Below are positions 46,432 through 58,404 of a stretch of 64,000 bases of DNA, one piece after another. The stretch is from Spirodela intermedia (lineage: Eukaryota; Streptophyta; Magnoliopsida; Alismatales; Araceae). Below the pieces are notes generated by a model, which saw nothing but the letters and a program-made list of their open reading frames with translations, had not been told where the DNA came from and made no database searches. Both the position numbers and the translations under genes were made by a program. Position 1 is the first letter of the stretch; every line of letters starts with the position of its first letter. The stretch spans positions 7,857,501 through 7,921,500 of the forward strand of contig LR746268.1 of the NCBI GenBank assembly GCA_902729315.2, in the 5' to 3' direction.

Positions 46432-47201
46432 GGAGAGCCACATTTTTACAGCAATCCCCAAGAAAACACTCGCCCAGAAGAATTCGAGCAGAACACCTTT
46501 AGATAAGAGGCACCAAGAAGTTAAAGCATAAATAAACATGATATAATACATACGACTACTCAATGAAACCACCAAACTAATTACGAAGTAAAATATAGAG
46601 ACAGAGACAAAACATGTAAAATAATTGTGAACCAGGCAGAGTATAAATCGAACAAAAGGGGACATAAAATTGCGGTAGCAGAAAGGGATACCAGGTAGAG
46701 AGCCTAGCACAGGAGAAAGATGGTCTTCTTTGATGTCTGCGCCCGGAGCACATGAGCTGCCCTGCGATACTCCTTGCACATGAGCACCATCGCCGATCTC
46801 GTCCTCGATAGGAGAAGGGGTGCTCACATAGAACACCCCGCTCGAGGGTGTGGCAGAGAACATCTCGCTACCCCCGCCAGGGCGGGACCTGCTGCGGCGG
46901 AAGCTTGAGCCGTCTCAGTAGAGGTGCTCTTGCTGATGGTGAGAACGGGCGCTGCTTGAGGATGTTGTCTTGTCAGCACCGGCAGAGAATCTATGCTAGT
47001 CCTGACGATGCCCACAAGCAATTCTCCCGCCCTAGTCAACAGCGTACGCGGACAAAGAGTTACAACCAGAAGCAAATCTAGCGGCAATAAGAGAAGCTTA
47101 AGAGGCGGAAGTTACCATTTCAATGCAGAGTACTGGCTTTGGTCTCCGAGCTGCCGGATCGCCGACTGGAGCTCGTTCCTGTAGCTCTCCTTCGAACCCA
47201 T
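46432..47201 (-). pseudogene. APC8 fragment: exon 1, exon 2, part of intron 2
   Basis: Exon 1 (47201-47116) reads MGSKESYRNELQSAIRQLGD. Exon 2 (about 47031-46692) is shortened and frameshifted (the ADYYLLAKSYFDCKEYRR block is lost). Intron-2 sequence to 46440 matches 11805-12051 of the true gene. It lies 308 bp from the NPF-D stop. Cannot encode APC8 because exons 3 and 4 are missing. Confidence 0.88.
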
Positions 47202-47509
47202 TTCCCTCCACAACCCTGCTGCGTCTCTCTCCCTACTTTCTCTCTCTACAGACCGAAGCCCAGCGGGACGGCGGGGAAACGAAATCGGCGGCGGTACCTG
47301 GCGGAGGGCCTTTCAAGTTTCAGTCGTTAGTGAACCGGGGGCGGCCCCGTTTGAACCAAAGAAAGGGTGAAATCTGGAGTTATTCCCCAGACACAGAAAT
47401 GGGCCCAAAACCGGGCCCAACAACCTCGGGCACAACGCCTACCCGTCTTACCATCTCACGGTCTTTTGACAATATCAGAATTACAAGGGCTAAAAACTAC
47501 AAATCTTCT

Positions 47510-48880
47510 TCAGGCCGCGCCGTTCCCATTCCTTCCCTGGTTGAAGACGAAGGAACGAGCGAAGTACAGGTACAAGAGGAGCTCGACGGAACTCAGCGCC
47601 ACCAGAAGCCAGTAGAAGTAGTCGAGGTGGGCACGATTCAGGTTGTCGGAGAACCAGTCCTCCCCCCACCAGGTGCTCACGTTCTCGATTACCAAGATGA
47701 AGAAGCCGCTGATGAAGCTCCCAACGCCGAAGATGCTCAGATAGAGGGCGAAGCCCAAGCTCCTCATCGAGACGGGCACCTGGTCGTAGAAGAACTCTTG
47801 CAGACCCACCACGGTGAAGACGCTGGAGACCCCGAAGAGGACATACTGAGGAACGAGCCACCACAGGCTCATGGGGATGGCGACGCCAGGTAAGTCTACC
47901 AGTCCGAGGTCTCTGGCGGTTTGGAGCCTCTTCGTCTCCACCTTGGCGGCGATGGCCATGGCGGAGATCGATAGCACCATGCCGACGCTGATCCTCTGGA
48001 GCATCGTCAGGCCCGAGGACCTCCCGGTGAAGACTCTGGTTATAGGGACGAAGAGGCGGTCGTAGATGGGCACGAAGGCGAGGACGGAGAGGTGGATGAA
48101 GCTCTGGAGCGCCGCAGGGGGGACGAGGAAGGAGGGGGTGATTCTTCTGTCCATGGTGCTGCCCTGCTTGGTGAAGAAGGTCGAGGACTGGGCAAGCACG
48201 ACTGCGTACAGCAAGCAGGTTGCCCCGATTGGGAGCAATCTGAGGACCCCTCGAGGGCCATCTGCGATACCCTCCTCTTCCTCAGCAGACCTGCAGAGTA
48301 GGAACCCATGAGGAAAGAGGACGTCCTCCTCTGTACATTGAAACAGGCTTTTCCAGGGTCCGGAGGATCCTTACCCGCCATGGAGGAGGGCTTCCCTCGC
48401 TTCTTCCGGGGGCTCCACCCGCCGGCTCCTCGAGAAATTGCTGTCGGCTCCGGCGAGTTGCGCTAGGGGGGTTCTTGCCGGAGATAGCGCAGTAGCGGTA
48501 GGTCCTGGTGCCACCCAAGAAGAGAGCGAGGAAGATAGCCATGGAAGCACAAGGAAGCCCAAATCCGAGCCCCCAGCCGATGTTGTCCTGGACGTAGGAC
48601 ATCAGCAGCACCGCGAACGCCGTGCCGCTGCAGAACCCAAAGTACGGCCAGTTGAAGAAGGAGCTCCTGGACCTGCACTCTTCTGGATCGTCGCCGTCGA
48701 ACTGGTCGGCCCCGAAGGCCTGAGGCCGCCCTGCGCGACAGCCACCAGGTACAATGCGGAGAAGAAGAAGGCAATCTGGAACTAGGAGGGGAGGCAGCTC
48801 TCCTGGCCGCCGCCGCCGCACTCCGGCGGGCAGAGCAACGGCGACACCGCTGAAACCATCAGCAGCGCCTTACACCCGAT
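47510..48880 (-). pseudogene. NPF-D, exons 2 and 3 (3' half, left of copia)
   Basis: Exon 3 (48290-47510) is fully open and very like NPF-B. Exon 2 (about 48870-48375) carries three lesions. CAA to TAG is at 48782-48784 (C-L-P-S-stop-F-Q-I). About 13 bp are deleted near 48721, removing KPC before the QAFGADQFD signature. One extra G lies in a run at 48466-48471 (frameshift after GKNP). The matching exons 1a and 1b are at 53893-54288, beyond the copia. The gene is dead independently of the insertion. Confidence 0.88.
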
Positions 48881-48983
48881 CTATAGTCTATAAATTTTTC
48901 CTCGCGTAAAATCAGTAACCCTTCTTCTCAAGGTATAATTAGACGAATTTCTAAATAATATAACGTAGATTTCTCAAAGGTAT

Positions 48984-51900
48984 GTGTAGGAGAAAATATG
49001 TAATCACATAATGTTAATAACAACAAAAACTTAATTTCTGGATAGCAATAAGAACAAATAGAAGAGAAATCATTAAGTTATCAAGAATTCTAATGAGAAT
49101 AATACTTCTACCAAACACTTCTAATCCACGTCTTGATGCTCTTGAGATGACTCACACACTCAAGAGTCAACAATGAGCTCTTCTTTCCTTCTATCAAGAC
49201 TTCACATGTAATAGAAGAGAAAGAAGATGCCAAATAGAAGAATAAAGTTAATGGAAAGATAGAATAGACTTAAGAGAAAGATAGTCATCTGTTGTGTTCA
49301 AAAAAGAAGATTACATACCCTATTTATAGAGAATAGAAAAAGATAACGGCTCCCTAAAAAGAAGTATCTCGATCTACATGCAACTACATATCGATCTACA
49401 TGTAACCACACCTACACATCTCGAATGTGACAATTGTAACCACCCTCATTCTCTCTCTCTACACGACCCACCCCTGGAACATGTCATAACGGTCAACGTG
49501 ACCATCGTGTCACCGCCACCTTACTCCTCGCATGCTTCTTGAGTGAGTCAAATGGGAGAACTCTCTCTCACGTCTCTCGAACAATTGAGACAGAAGAGCT
49601 TCTCTAGCACATCTCTTGAACAGGTCAATCATGATGGACTGACACAGTCAACAAACTTCACCTTGACAGCCATCATTATCACACCCGGAGTTGACTTCTA
49701 TCTATGCTACAAGTTCTCCACCTTTTGTAAAGTACCTACAACATGAATCAAATTCAAATAATATTTAAATTTCTCCAATGTGATGACCTTCATCAACATA
49801 TTCGCGGCATTCTCCTCCGTGTGAACTTTCTCTACAGAGATATCTCTATAATTTACCAACTCACGAATCTTGTAATACTGCACATCAACATACTTTGATC
49901 ATACATGATAGACTTGATTCTTTACTAAGTAAATAATACTTTGACTATCACAATATAGAAGAACTTCACATTGTCAGATCCCAAGTTTTCTCAATAATCT
50001 CTTCAACCACAAGACTTCCTTAGCTACTTCGATAGCTATCATGTATTCCACCTCAGTTGTAGTTAGTGTAACAATAGTCTAAAGTGTAGACTTCTAATTA
50101 ATAGGTCCACCAACTATGGTAAAAACATATCCCATCTTAATTTTTCAATGATCTAAATTTCTAACAAAATTTACATCAACAAAGCCAACAACAAAAAGAT
50201 AATTTTGTCGGTCAAAATGAATTCCAAAATGTAAAGAACCCTTTAACTATTAGAGAATCCACTTCATTGTGCTCTAATGCTCTTTTCCTAAATTGCTCAT
50301 AAATCTGCTCACAAGTCTAAGTGCATGAGTAATATCTAGTTTGGTACAAATCAAAGTATATATGAAAGAACCAACTACACTAGAATAAGGAATTTGATTC
50401 ATCTCAGTAATATCTTCCTTAGATGTTAAACACTGAATAGTAGATAACTTGAAATGACTAGCTAGATGAGTGTTATTACTTTAGCATTACTCATGTCAAA
50501 TAAATTCACCACCTTTGAAAGATAACTCTTCAAAGTCAACCATAGTTGACTTAACTCTTGGTCTCTATAAATCTCAATACCAAAAATCTTCTTTGTCACA
50601 CTAAGATTCTTCATGTCAAATTTCTTACTCAATTGTGATTTCAATTTAGTAATTTCATGTAAATTATTCGATGTAATAAATATATCATCAATATAGAGTA
50701 TCAAAATAATCAAAAAATCATCATCACAAGTCCTCATATAGACATAATAGTTAAAACCACACCTCGTATAATTAATCTTCAATATATAAGAGTCAAACTT
50801 TTTGAACCATTGTCTTGATGTTTGCTTCAACCCATAAAGAAAATTTTCAATTGACAAACAAGATGTTTTGACTCTTGCACAATGAAATCCTTCGACTGCT
50901 ATATGTAAATAGTTTCTTCTAAATCTCTATGAAAGAACGTCATCTTCACATTAAGCTGCTCAAATTCTATATCTTCATGTGTGACAATAACTAATACTAA
51001 GTGAATAGACATGTACTTCATAACATGCAAAAAGATCTACGTATAATCAATTCTCTATTTCCATGTAAAGTCTTTTACAACAAACCTTATCTTATATTGA
51101 GGTTAATCACCATCAATCATCAGTAACTTCTTCTTGTACATCTATTTATACCCAATAGCTTACTTCCTTTCCGAAAGATAGTGTGGTTTTTGTTTAAGAA
51201 TGTTTGTTCCTCAAACATCACCTACATTCACTTCTCTTTTTTAGGATAATTAATTATTTCTTGAAAAGTTGTGGGCTCGCCATCTCTTACAAATAATGCA
51301 AAGGCAACATAATTATTAAGATGAGTAAAAGGTTTTACTTCACGCCTAATCCATCTAATAGTAATATAATTAGGAACATCTAATAATTCTGTAATTCGAT
51401 CTTCACTCACAACAGAACAAAGAAGACTTTACGTAATTTTCACCTCCAACCTTATTTTATTTACAACTCGAGTACCATCAAATTCTTGAACTATCTACTT
51501 TATAGAAAAAGACTTCAACATGTGATTTTCATCAAAAATCACATCTCTACTGAAAATAATTTTCTTCATCTTTGAATCTCAAAGTTGATATCTCTTCAAA
51601 TTAGTATTGTAGCTCAAGAAAATATATTTATTCTACTTTAAATCCAACTTTGATCTCTCATCAACAAGTGTAAGGATATATTCTAGACATCTAAATATAT
51701 GCAAATTCGAATAGTCAATAGGATTTTGAATCTATACCTCTTCAACAACCTTCCCATCAAGAACATAGTTTGGTGATCTATTCATTAAATAAGTTGCCAT
51801 ACTCACAACTTTTGTCCAAAATTTCTTGGATAGGTCAGCATTCAGTCGTAAACACCATGCTCTCTCAATAATTGTGCGGTTCATCCGCTTAGTAACACCA

Positions 51901-53892
51901 TTTTGTTGCGGAATTTTCTTCTCTATATAATGACGTTGAATATTATATTCATCACAAAATTGATCAAATTTAGAATTCTTAAATTTTGTACGATTGTCAG
52001 TTTGCAAGACTTTGATCTTCCTCCCCATCTAATTTTCTACCTTCGTACACTAAGTCTTAAATTTTATAAATACTTCAGACTTGTGCTTCAAGAAGAATAC
52101 TCAAACTTTTCTAGAAAAATCATCAACAAAGGTCAAAAAATATTCAACACTACCAATCGACATCATATCAACCAGACCACACATATCTGAATGAACATAA
52201 TCTAGCACACCACCCGTATCATGTTTCACTACCTTAAATGTCACCCTACACTATTTTCTTATAATATAATATTTGAAAAAATGTAATTTATAAATTCTCA
52301 CACTGAGTAGTAGTCCTCATACGTATAGCTTTTACATATATGTCTCACTCATATGACCCAATCGTAAGTGTCATAAAAGTGTGTCATCAATTATGGAATC
52401 ATTTGGTGTCGCAACACAAGTTTCACCTACAATAGTAATCTCCTCAAATTTATAAATATTTGCCCGTTGACATCTTCCTTTCATCACAACGAGTGACTCC
52501 TTTATAATCTTAAGGATCTCATTCTCTCCTTTGAAGCAACATCTGTTTGCTTCTAATATTTCAAGCAAAATCAAAATTTAGTGTAATACTGAAACATGAC
52601 AAATATTTTTAAGTTCTTAAACTACTCCATCAAACATCGAACCTTCACCGAACCAATGCCCACAACTTCGCAAGCTGTATTATTTCCCATAGAAATAACT
52701 ATTGTTATATTCTTATATGAGTCAAACTAGTCAGTATTATGACACATATGATAAGAATAATTAGTATCAAGAATCTATATGTTCGACAACTCTTCAACTA
52801 CAACACATTCAAAATAGACTTCACTATTTTCTTTGTCCTCAACCTTCGTAACATTAGTCAAATTAGATTCACTTTTTATTATATTATCACTTCATTTCTT
52901 CAAACAATCTCTTCTCAGGTGTCCTTTGATTGTTCAATTAATTTGTTTGTGACTTAGATCGACTCTTCTTGTCTCATGAAGATTCTTTCTCCTTCTACTT
53001 TCCATGTTCTCTTCTACCCTTCACATATAATCTTTTACGATGAGCCTCACCAATATGCTTCCTCCAATGATAATACTCCATCAATGAGTCAATAACATCT
53101 TAAAAAATGGGTGTTGTACTATCATACAATAAGGTTGTAACAAAATAATCATATGAAATTAGATTTTTCTAATGAGAACAAAGTTATTATTCTATTTGTT
53201 TCTCTCTCTGATTAAAATAATCAATATGAGATGTCAAATCATCTCCATCTGATATGTGTAATCTAAATAGTTTTCTCTTCATTGTCAATTTGCTCAGCAT
53301 TGACTTTAGTCCACATCATTTCTCTAACTTCTTCTAGAGTTTCTTTGAATTGTATTCATCCATGACCTACTAAAGAGTCAATCAGACAAACATGTATGAA
53401 TAAAACCTTTAATATTTTTCTCTATTATCTCTTAATCATCAGCATTGATCTTGTCTGGCTTTAGACTATCTAAAGTTCTATACAAGTCAATCTATAATAA
53501 CATATCATACACATGATACTTTCAGAGATTAAAGTTAGAAGACTTATCTAACTTCTGAATATCAATATATACCTTAGAAGCCATAGTAAATCTAAAAATA
53601 ATTAAATTAATATTCTGATACCACTTGTAAGAGAAAATATACAAGTATAGAATCTTAATAATAGTAGAAACTCAATTTTTAAATATCAATGAGAACAAAT
53701 AGAAGAGAAATCACTAAGTTATTAAGAATCTTGATGAGAATAAGATTTCCACTAAGCACCTCTAATCCACATCTCGATGCTCTCAAGATAACTCACACAT
53801 TCAAGAGTCAATAATGAGCTCTTCTCTCTTTCTATAAGGACTTCACCTATAATAAAAGAGAGATAAGATACTAAGAAGAGGAATATAATTGA
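48984..53892 (-). mobile_element. Ty1/copia element inserted in NPF-D intron
   Basis: The 3' LTR is 48984-49745 (762 bp, plus-strand ends TGTAGGAG and CTACAACA) and the truncated 5' LTR is 53626-53892. The primer site lies at 53611-53624 (plus strand CTGATACCACT). The element runs on the minus strand. GAG pre-integrase region is 52371-52574; integrase 51732-52028 (LQTDNRTKFKN, PQQNGVTKRMNRTIIERA); pre-RT region 51228-51410; RT 50462-50857 (YGLKQTSRQWF, LYIDDIFITSNN). Scattered stops make it inactive. The left junction is in NPF intron sequence and the right junction is in exon 1b, so DNA including part of the 5' LTR was later deleted there. Confidence 0.9.
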
Positions 53893-54288
53893 TGAAGAGG
53901 AATGAGTCGCCGACAAATCTACTGAGGATGGTGAGCATCAGGGATATCTCACTCCACGCGTTCACATTGGCGGCAGCGGAGGGGGTGTACTCCTGGAAGG
54001 CCCTGGTCAGGTAGCTGATGAGGTTCATGGAGATGCGGTAATACGCGGACCACTCCGACACCTCAGCCCCTTCAGCAGCACAATGGTGGCTGTGGAGTTT
54101 TGGTCACTGGCAGTCACCGAGTCTCACTCAGACGTGGAGGAAGAAGACGGTGGCGGGAGTCGCTTACCGATGATGAAGACGGCGGAGGGCCAGACGCCGG
54201 CGGCGGACCGGGAGAAGATTGGCTGCCCGCGGTGGTCGACGACGACCTCAATCGGTAGCGGAGCGTCCTCCTCCTCCCGAGTTCCCAT
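53893..54288 (-). pseudogene. NPF-D, exons 1a and 1b (5' part, right of copia)
   Basis: Exon 1a (54288-54168) has its ATG (MGTREEEDAPLPIE) and a donor. Exon 1b begins at 54069 and is cut by the copia near 53893, losing about 55 bp and its donor. TM1 reads E-V-S-E-W-S, further from the ExxE[R/K] motif than any other copy. Several otherwise constant residues have changed (QEYTPSAAAN for [10 protein letters not shown]). Confidence 0.85.
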
Positions 54289-54889
54289 GGTGAGTCCTCT
54301 GGCGTGATCAGGTCACCTTGGGCCTTTTAACTCCGTCCCCTCCCGGTTTCCACGAGATTGGAGGAGTAACCGGGGTGGGTGTAAGTTGGTTGTTCTTCCC
54401 GGTTTCTGCTCATGAATGGCTATCGGTGGACTCCGTTAAGAAAATTCAAACTGTTGGGTAAGGGATGGAGAGGGCCCCTGTTGAGCCCGTCACTCATTGA
54501 GCACGTGGGCCAAGTATTCAACTCATATGACGGCCGTGCAGAAAAAGAAGACGAACCGATCGATGGGAGAAGCAGTCGCACGTTTCTCACGATTCTCACG
54601 AGAGAAACGGTTAGGGCGGAAGAGTAGGAAAGGTTCAACACGTTTCATTATTGTGCGTGGACGTAGGAGCCCAATCTCTAAACTGTGTAAAGTCTTTGTA
54701 TCTCTTAGTTGTGAGTTATTCATTTCTTTTTTTCTATGGTGGGCTAGACTAAGCGTGGTCGAGTCGGATGATAGGTTGTGGAGTAGCTTCGTACTTCATT
54801 TTTTTAGAGAGATGTAGCTTCTTGGGTATTTACTTTAAAAAATAATTCTCGCTTCTTATAACTATTTTAATGGATAGCTTGTGGCCACC
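54289..54889 (-). promoter_or_regulatory. NPF-D 5' flank copy
   Basis: Diverged upstream flank of NPF-D. The part 54790-54880 (GAGAGATGTAGCTTC, TTTTAATGGATAGCTTG) matches the flanks of other A-D copies. No gene seen. Confidence 0.5.
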
Positions 54890-55275
54890 CTGCGGAGAAG
54901 AACACAATCTGGAATTGGGAGGGGAGGTAGCTGTCCCGGCTGCTGCCGTCGCACTCCGGCAGATGGAGCGACGGCGCCACCGCTGAAGCCACCAGCATTG
55001 CCATACCCTCCAAGGACATGATCATACCGCAGAAGCGTACACCCGATCTATCTGAAGGTACAATTAGACGAATTTCTAAACAAAATGGTGAAGATTCTCA
55101 TGGGTCTGACCACAAGCCGATTTCGGGTGGAGAGCAGGAACGAACCAGGACGTAGAGAAGGGAAGATGCGACGGTGGTGCGGTGGCGCCCGAGGAAGTCG
55201 TCGCCGATGAATCCGCCGAGCAGGGGAGCATCAGGGACACCCCGCTCAATGCTTTAACGTTGGCGGCGTTTTAAT
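54890..55275 (-). pseudogene. NPF fragment: part of exon 1b, intron, start of exon 2
   Basis: 54890-55017 matches the beginning of NPF exon 2. 55018-55130 matches the following intron (GGTACAATTAGACGAATTTC). 55137-55272 is the donor-side part of exon 1b, with a small deletion. Both ends break off inside exons. A-D type. It lies between NPF-E and the NPF-D flank. Confidence 0.82.
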
Positions 55276-55618
55276 AGATTGCTTCGAATAGATTTATCCT
55301 TTTATACCTGTTTTAATAGACTACTTCGAATATCCCACGGCTACTTCGTCGCACTGCACTAACCAAGTCTATTATTTATTTTTATTTTTTTAGTAAAATG
55401 CACAGCATTGCGGCTCACCGTTCATTTCAGGTGAGGCTACTCTCTTGGAGCAGTTAATTAGATAGAAAAACAGGAAATAAGATTAAAACATCTTATATCC
55501 TATCTCGATTTTATTTTTATTTTTTTCAATTATAATATAATAGATTTATCCTTTGTGTCGATTAAAATAGTTTTTTTTGTGAACAGAATAATTATAAAAA
55601 AATAAATTTTATATTATA
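55276..55618. repeat. NPF 5' flank copy
   Basis: Matches the shared upstream repeat (GGTGAGGCTACTCTCTTGGA at about 55430; TTAAAACATCTTATATCC at about 55483). It is the flank of the 54.9 kb fragment and joins the NPF-E 3' end. Confidence 0.6.
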
Positions 55619-55797
55619 ATTACATGAATATTCAAGATGGGACGAACAAGAGTGAGGTTGACCAGAGAACGGACGGAGCTTGGTGGGTTCCTTTTATATT
55701 AACAAATAAATATTCCAATTACATGAATATTCAAGATGGGACGAACAAGAGTGAGGTTGACCATAGAACGGACGGAGCTTGGTGGGTTCCTTTTAAC
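55619..55797. repeat. ~101-bp tandem duplication in the NPF-E 3' flank
   Basis: Units start at 55620 and 55721, both with ACATGAATATTCAAGATGGG and AACGGACGGAGCTTGGTGGG; one base differs over the first ~75 bp. It ends about 30 bp before the NPF-E stop, so it may lie in the 3' UTR. Confidence 0.88.
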
Positions 55798-55826
55798 GGT
55801 CACAGAGGGAGTAACCATCGTCTTCC

Positions 55827-58194
55827 TCAGACGGTGGCCTTGATCTTGCTCTTGTAATGGAAGAGCCGAGCGAAGTACAGGAAGAAGATCAACGCCGCGG
55901 AACTGAGGCCAGTGATGAGCCAGTAGAAATAGTCGAGGTGGCCGCGGTTGAGATTGTTGGAGAACCAGCTGTCCCCGTTGTTTCTGCTGGCTCTGTCGAT
56001 CGCCGAAACGAGGAAGCTGCTGATGAAGCTCCCGATTCCGAAGATACTCAAGTAGAGGGCCAGGCCGAGGCTCCTCAGCCCGTCAGGCATCTGGTCGTAG
56101 AAAAACTCTTGCAGGCCAACCATGGCGAAAACATCTGAAGCTCCATAGAGAACGTACTGAGGGACCAACCACCACAGACTCATGGGAATGGTGGCGTTTG
56201 GTAGGTCAACCAGTCCGAAATCTCTGGCGGTCCTGAGCCTCTTCATCTCCACGAGCGCGGCTACCACGATGGAGGCGATGGAGAGGAACAGTCCGATGCC
56301 GATTCTCTGGAGCATCGTCACACCGGATGGTCTTCCGGTGAAGGCTCTGGCTATGGGGACGAGGATCCGGTCGTAGATGGGAATGAAGACGACGACGGAG
56401 ATGCTGATGAAGCTCTGTAGCGCCGCAGGGGGGATGAGGAAGGTGGGGCCGATTCTTCTATCCATGGTGCTGCCTTGCTTGGTGAAGAAGGTCGACGACT
56501 GAGCGAACACAACGGCATGCATCAAGCAGGATGCCCAGATTGGGAACAGCCTGAGGATTCCTGGCGAGGATTCGCCCTTGTGTTCTTCATTCCCTCGTGA
56601 ATCGTACCAGTCCTCGGCAGCCCTGTAAAGCGAGCAGGTATGAAAGAGTAACTTTTTCACCTCACATTCGTACGATTCGATGAAATATGGAAACAAATTT
56701 CGGGTGGTCTCACCTGGACACGGCAGCAGCTTGAGGGAGAAGGGTTTCGACGACTTCAGCATCCAGTTTTGGCTGGTTCTGCAACTTTCGGAAGGGCCTA
56801 GTGCAGGCTTGAGCAAGATCAGTGAAGGGATTCTTGCTGGTGAGAAGACAATAGCGATAACTCCGGGTGCCGACGAGGAAGACCACCATCGCCAGCGCCA
56901 TGGAAATACAGGGAATTCCGAAGCCCAGGCCCCAGCCAACCTCCTCTTGGACGTAATTCACGATCAGGAAGGTGAATATCATGCCGCCGTTCATCCCAAA
57001 GTACCACCAGTTGAAGAAGGAGCTCCTGGACTTGCATTCCTCGGGATCGTTCTCGTCGAACTGATCTGCTCCGAAGGCCTGCACGCAGGGCTTGTGCCCT
57101 CCCTGCGCGATTGCCGCCAGGTACAACGAGAAGAAGAAGAAGACGGTCTGGTACTGCGTGGGAAGACAGCGTTGGAGGTAGACGTTGGTGCGCCATTCCG
57201 TCGGGCGGAGGGCGGGAGATACTGCCGACAGTGTCAGCATGGCCAGGCCCTGAAATTCCGATCATTCAACAGAAGCAAGTGATTGAGGTCGAGCGAGAAT
57301 AAGAGGAAGATTCTTAGGGGGGGGGATTCCCATTTGCATAGATGCTTCAGTCAACGTGGTAACAGATGAATCCGGAAAGCTTCTTTGTCGCAAGTAGACG
57401 CATCGTCATCATCGCCATATAGTGTCGGAATATTCAAACAAGAAACACTTTTTAAAGGCAGGTGAGATGGATGGAAGGGAAACCACCATGACTGTCCAAA
57501 AGGTCACTCTCCATGGCGAATAAGGCTGGACGCAGAGAAGGAATCCAATTACTGGTACCGAGATATGGGTTCCTCGGCAAAATCACGGTCCTTCGAAGGA
57601 TGAAAAAGAAGGTAAAAATGAGGGGAAAAAAAATCAGGGCAGCAGATTCCTCGGGCGCCGCCGATCGAATTGGAGAGACTGATGACAAAAGTAGTTGATT
57701 AGGGCATCGGAGGGAACAAACCAGGACGTACAGGAGGGAGGCGACGACGATGGTGCGGTACCGCCCGATGTAGGAGTCGGCGAGGGTGCCGCCAAGGAGG
57801 GGGAGCATCATGGACACGCCGCTCCAGGCGTTTACGTTGGCGGCGGCGGAGGCGGTGGACTCCTGGAGCGGTCCCGTCAGGTAGGTGATGAGGTTCGACG
57901 AGATCCCGTAGTACGCGAACCTCTCCGCCACCTCCACCCCTGCAGCGACAGCGACGACAGCCGCCGCCGACGGCAACCCGAGCATCTCATAACCAGGTGA
58001 AAAGCCAAATCATGGAACGACCTTGAAGCTGCTGAAATGGCCAGCGTTTCATTACCGATGATGAAGAAGGCGGAGGTCCAGCCGCCGTACGTGGATCTGG
58101 AGAACACCGGCCGGCCGCGGTAGTCGACGACGCCGTCGACGGGAAGGTGGCCGCTCCTGATCTGCCGGGAGGCGCTCTCCAGCTCGCCTCCCAT
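55827..58194 (-). CDS. NPF: NPF-E: NRT1/PTR family transporter, subfamily 5-like, intact
   Basis: Exons 58194-58056, 57939-57722, 57249-56714 and 56622-55827 give 562 residues. The start is the ATG of [11 protein letters not shown]; the frame extends 15 bases upstream without another ATG. TM1 carries the intact proton-coupling motif E-V-A-E-R. The PTR signature [20 protein letters not shown] with FFNWWYF is canonical, as is [19 protein letters not shown]. The C-terminus is Lys-rich ([10 protein letters not shown]). Likely a working proton-coupled transporter of the membrane; the substrate is unknown (the family covers nitrate, peptides, hormones and glucosinolates). Only 210 bp separate its ATG from the NPF-F stop, so its promoter is short or overlaps NPF-F. 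An E-type 3' relic lies at 18.5-19.3 kb. Confidence 0.93.
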
Positions 58195-58404
58195 TTCTCC
58201 TGCCCCCAAATTGCGATGGCCGGGTCTCGCCGCCGGTCACAAGGAGTGCTTTATGGCCAAACGCAAACGTGAAAGTCGCTGTCATTAGGGGGGCCACAGG
58301 AAAAGTATTCTCGGTCCAGATTCACCATGGCGCAGAGTGGAATCTCCTTTAGCCCACCTCCACGAACATGTTGACTTTCGCTGTGGCGGCAGCTATCGTC
58401 TTCA
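58195..58404 (-). promoter_or_regulatory. Short NPF-F / NPF-E intergenic spacer
   Basis: 210 bp must hold the 3' UTR of NPF-F and the core promoter and 5' UTR of NPF-E, if they are transcribed separately. No convincing TATA box in the usual place was identified. Confidence 0.5.
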
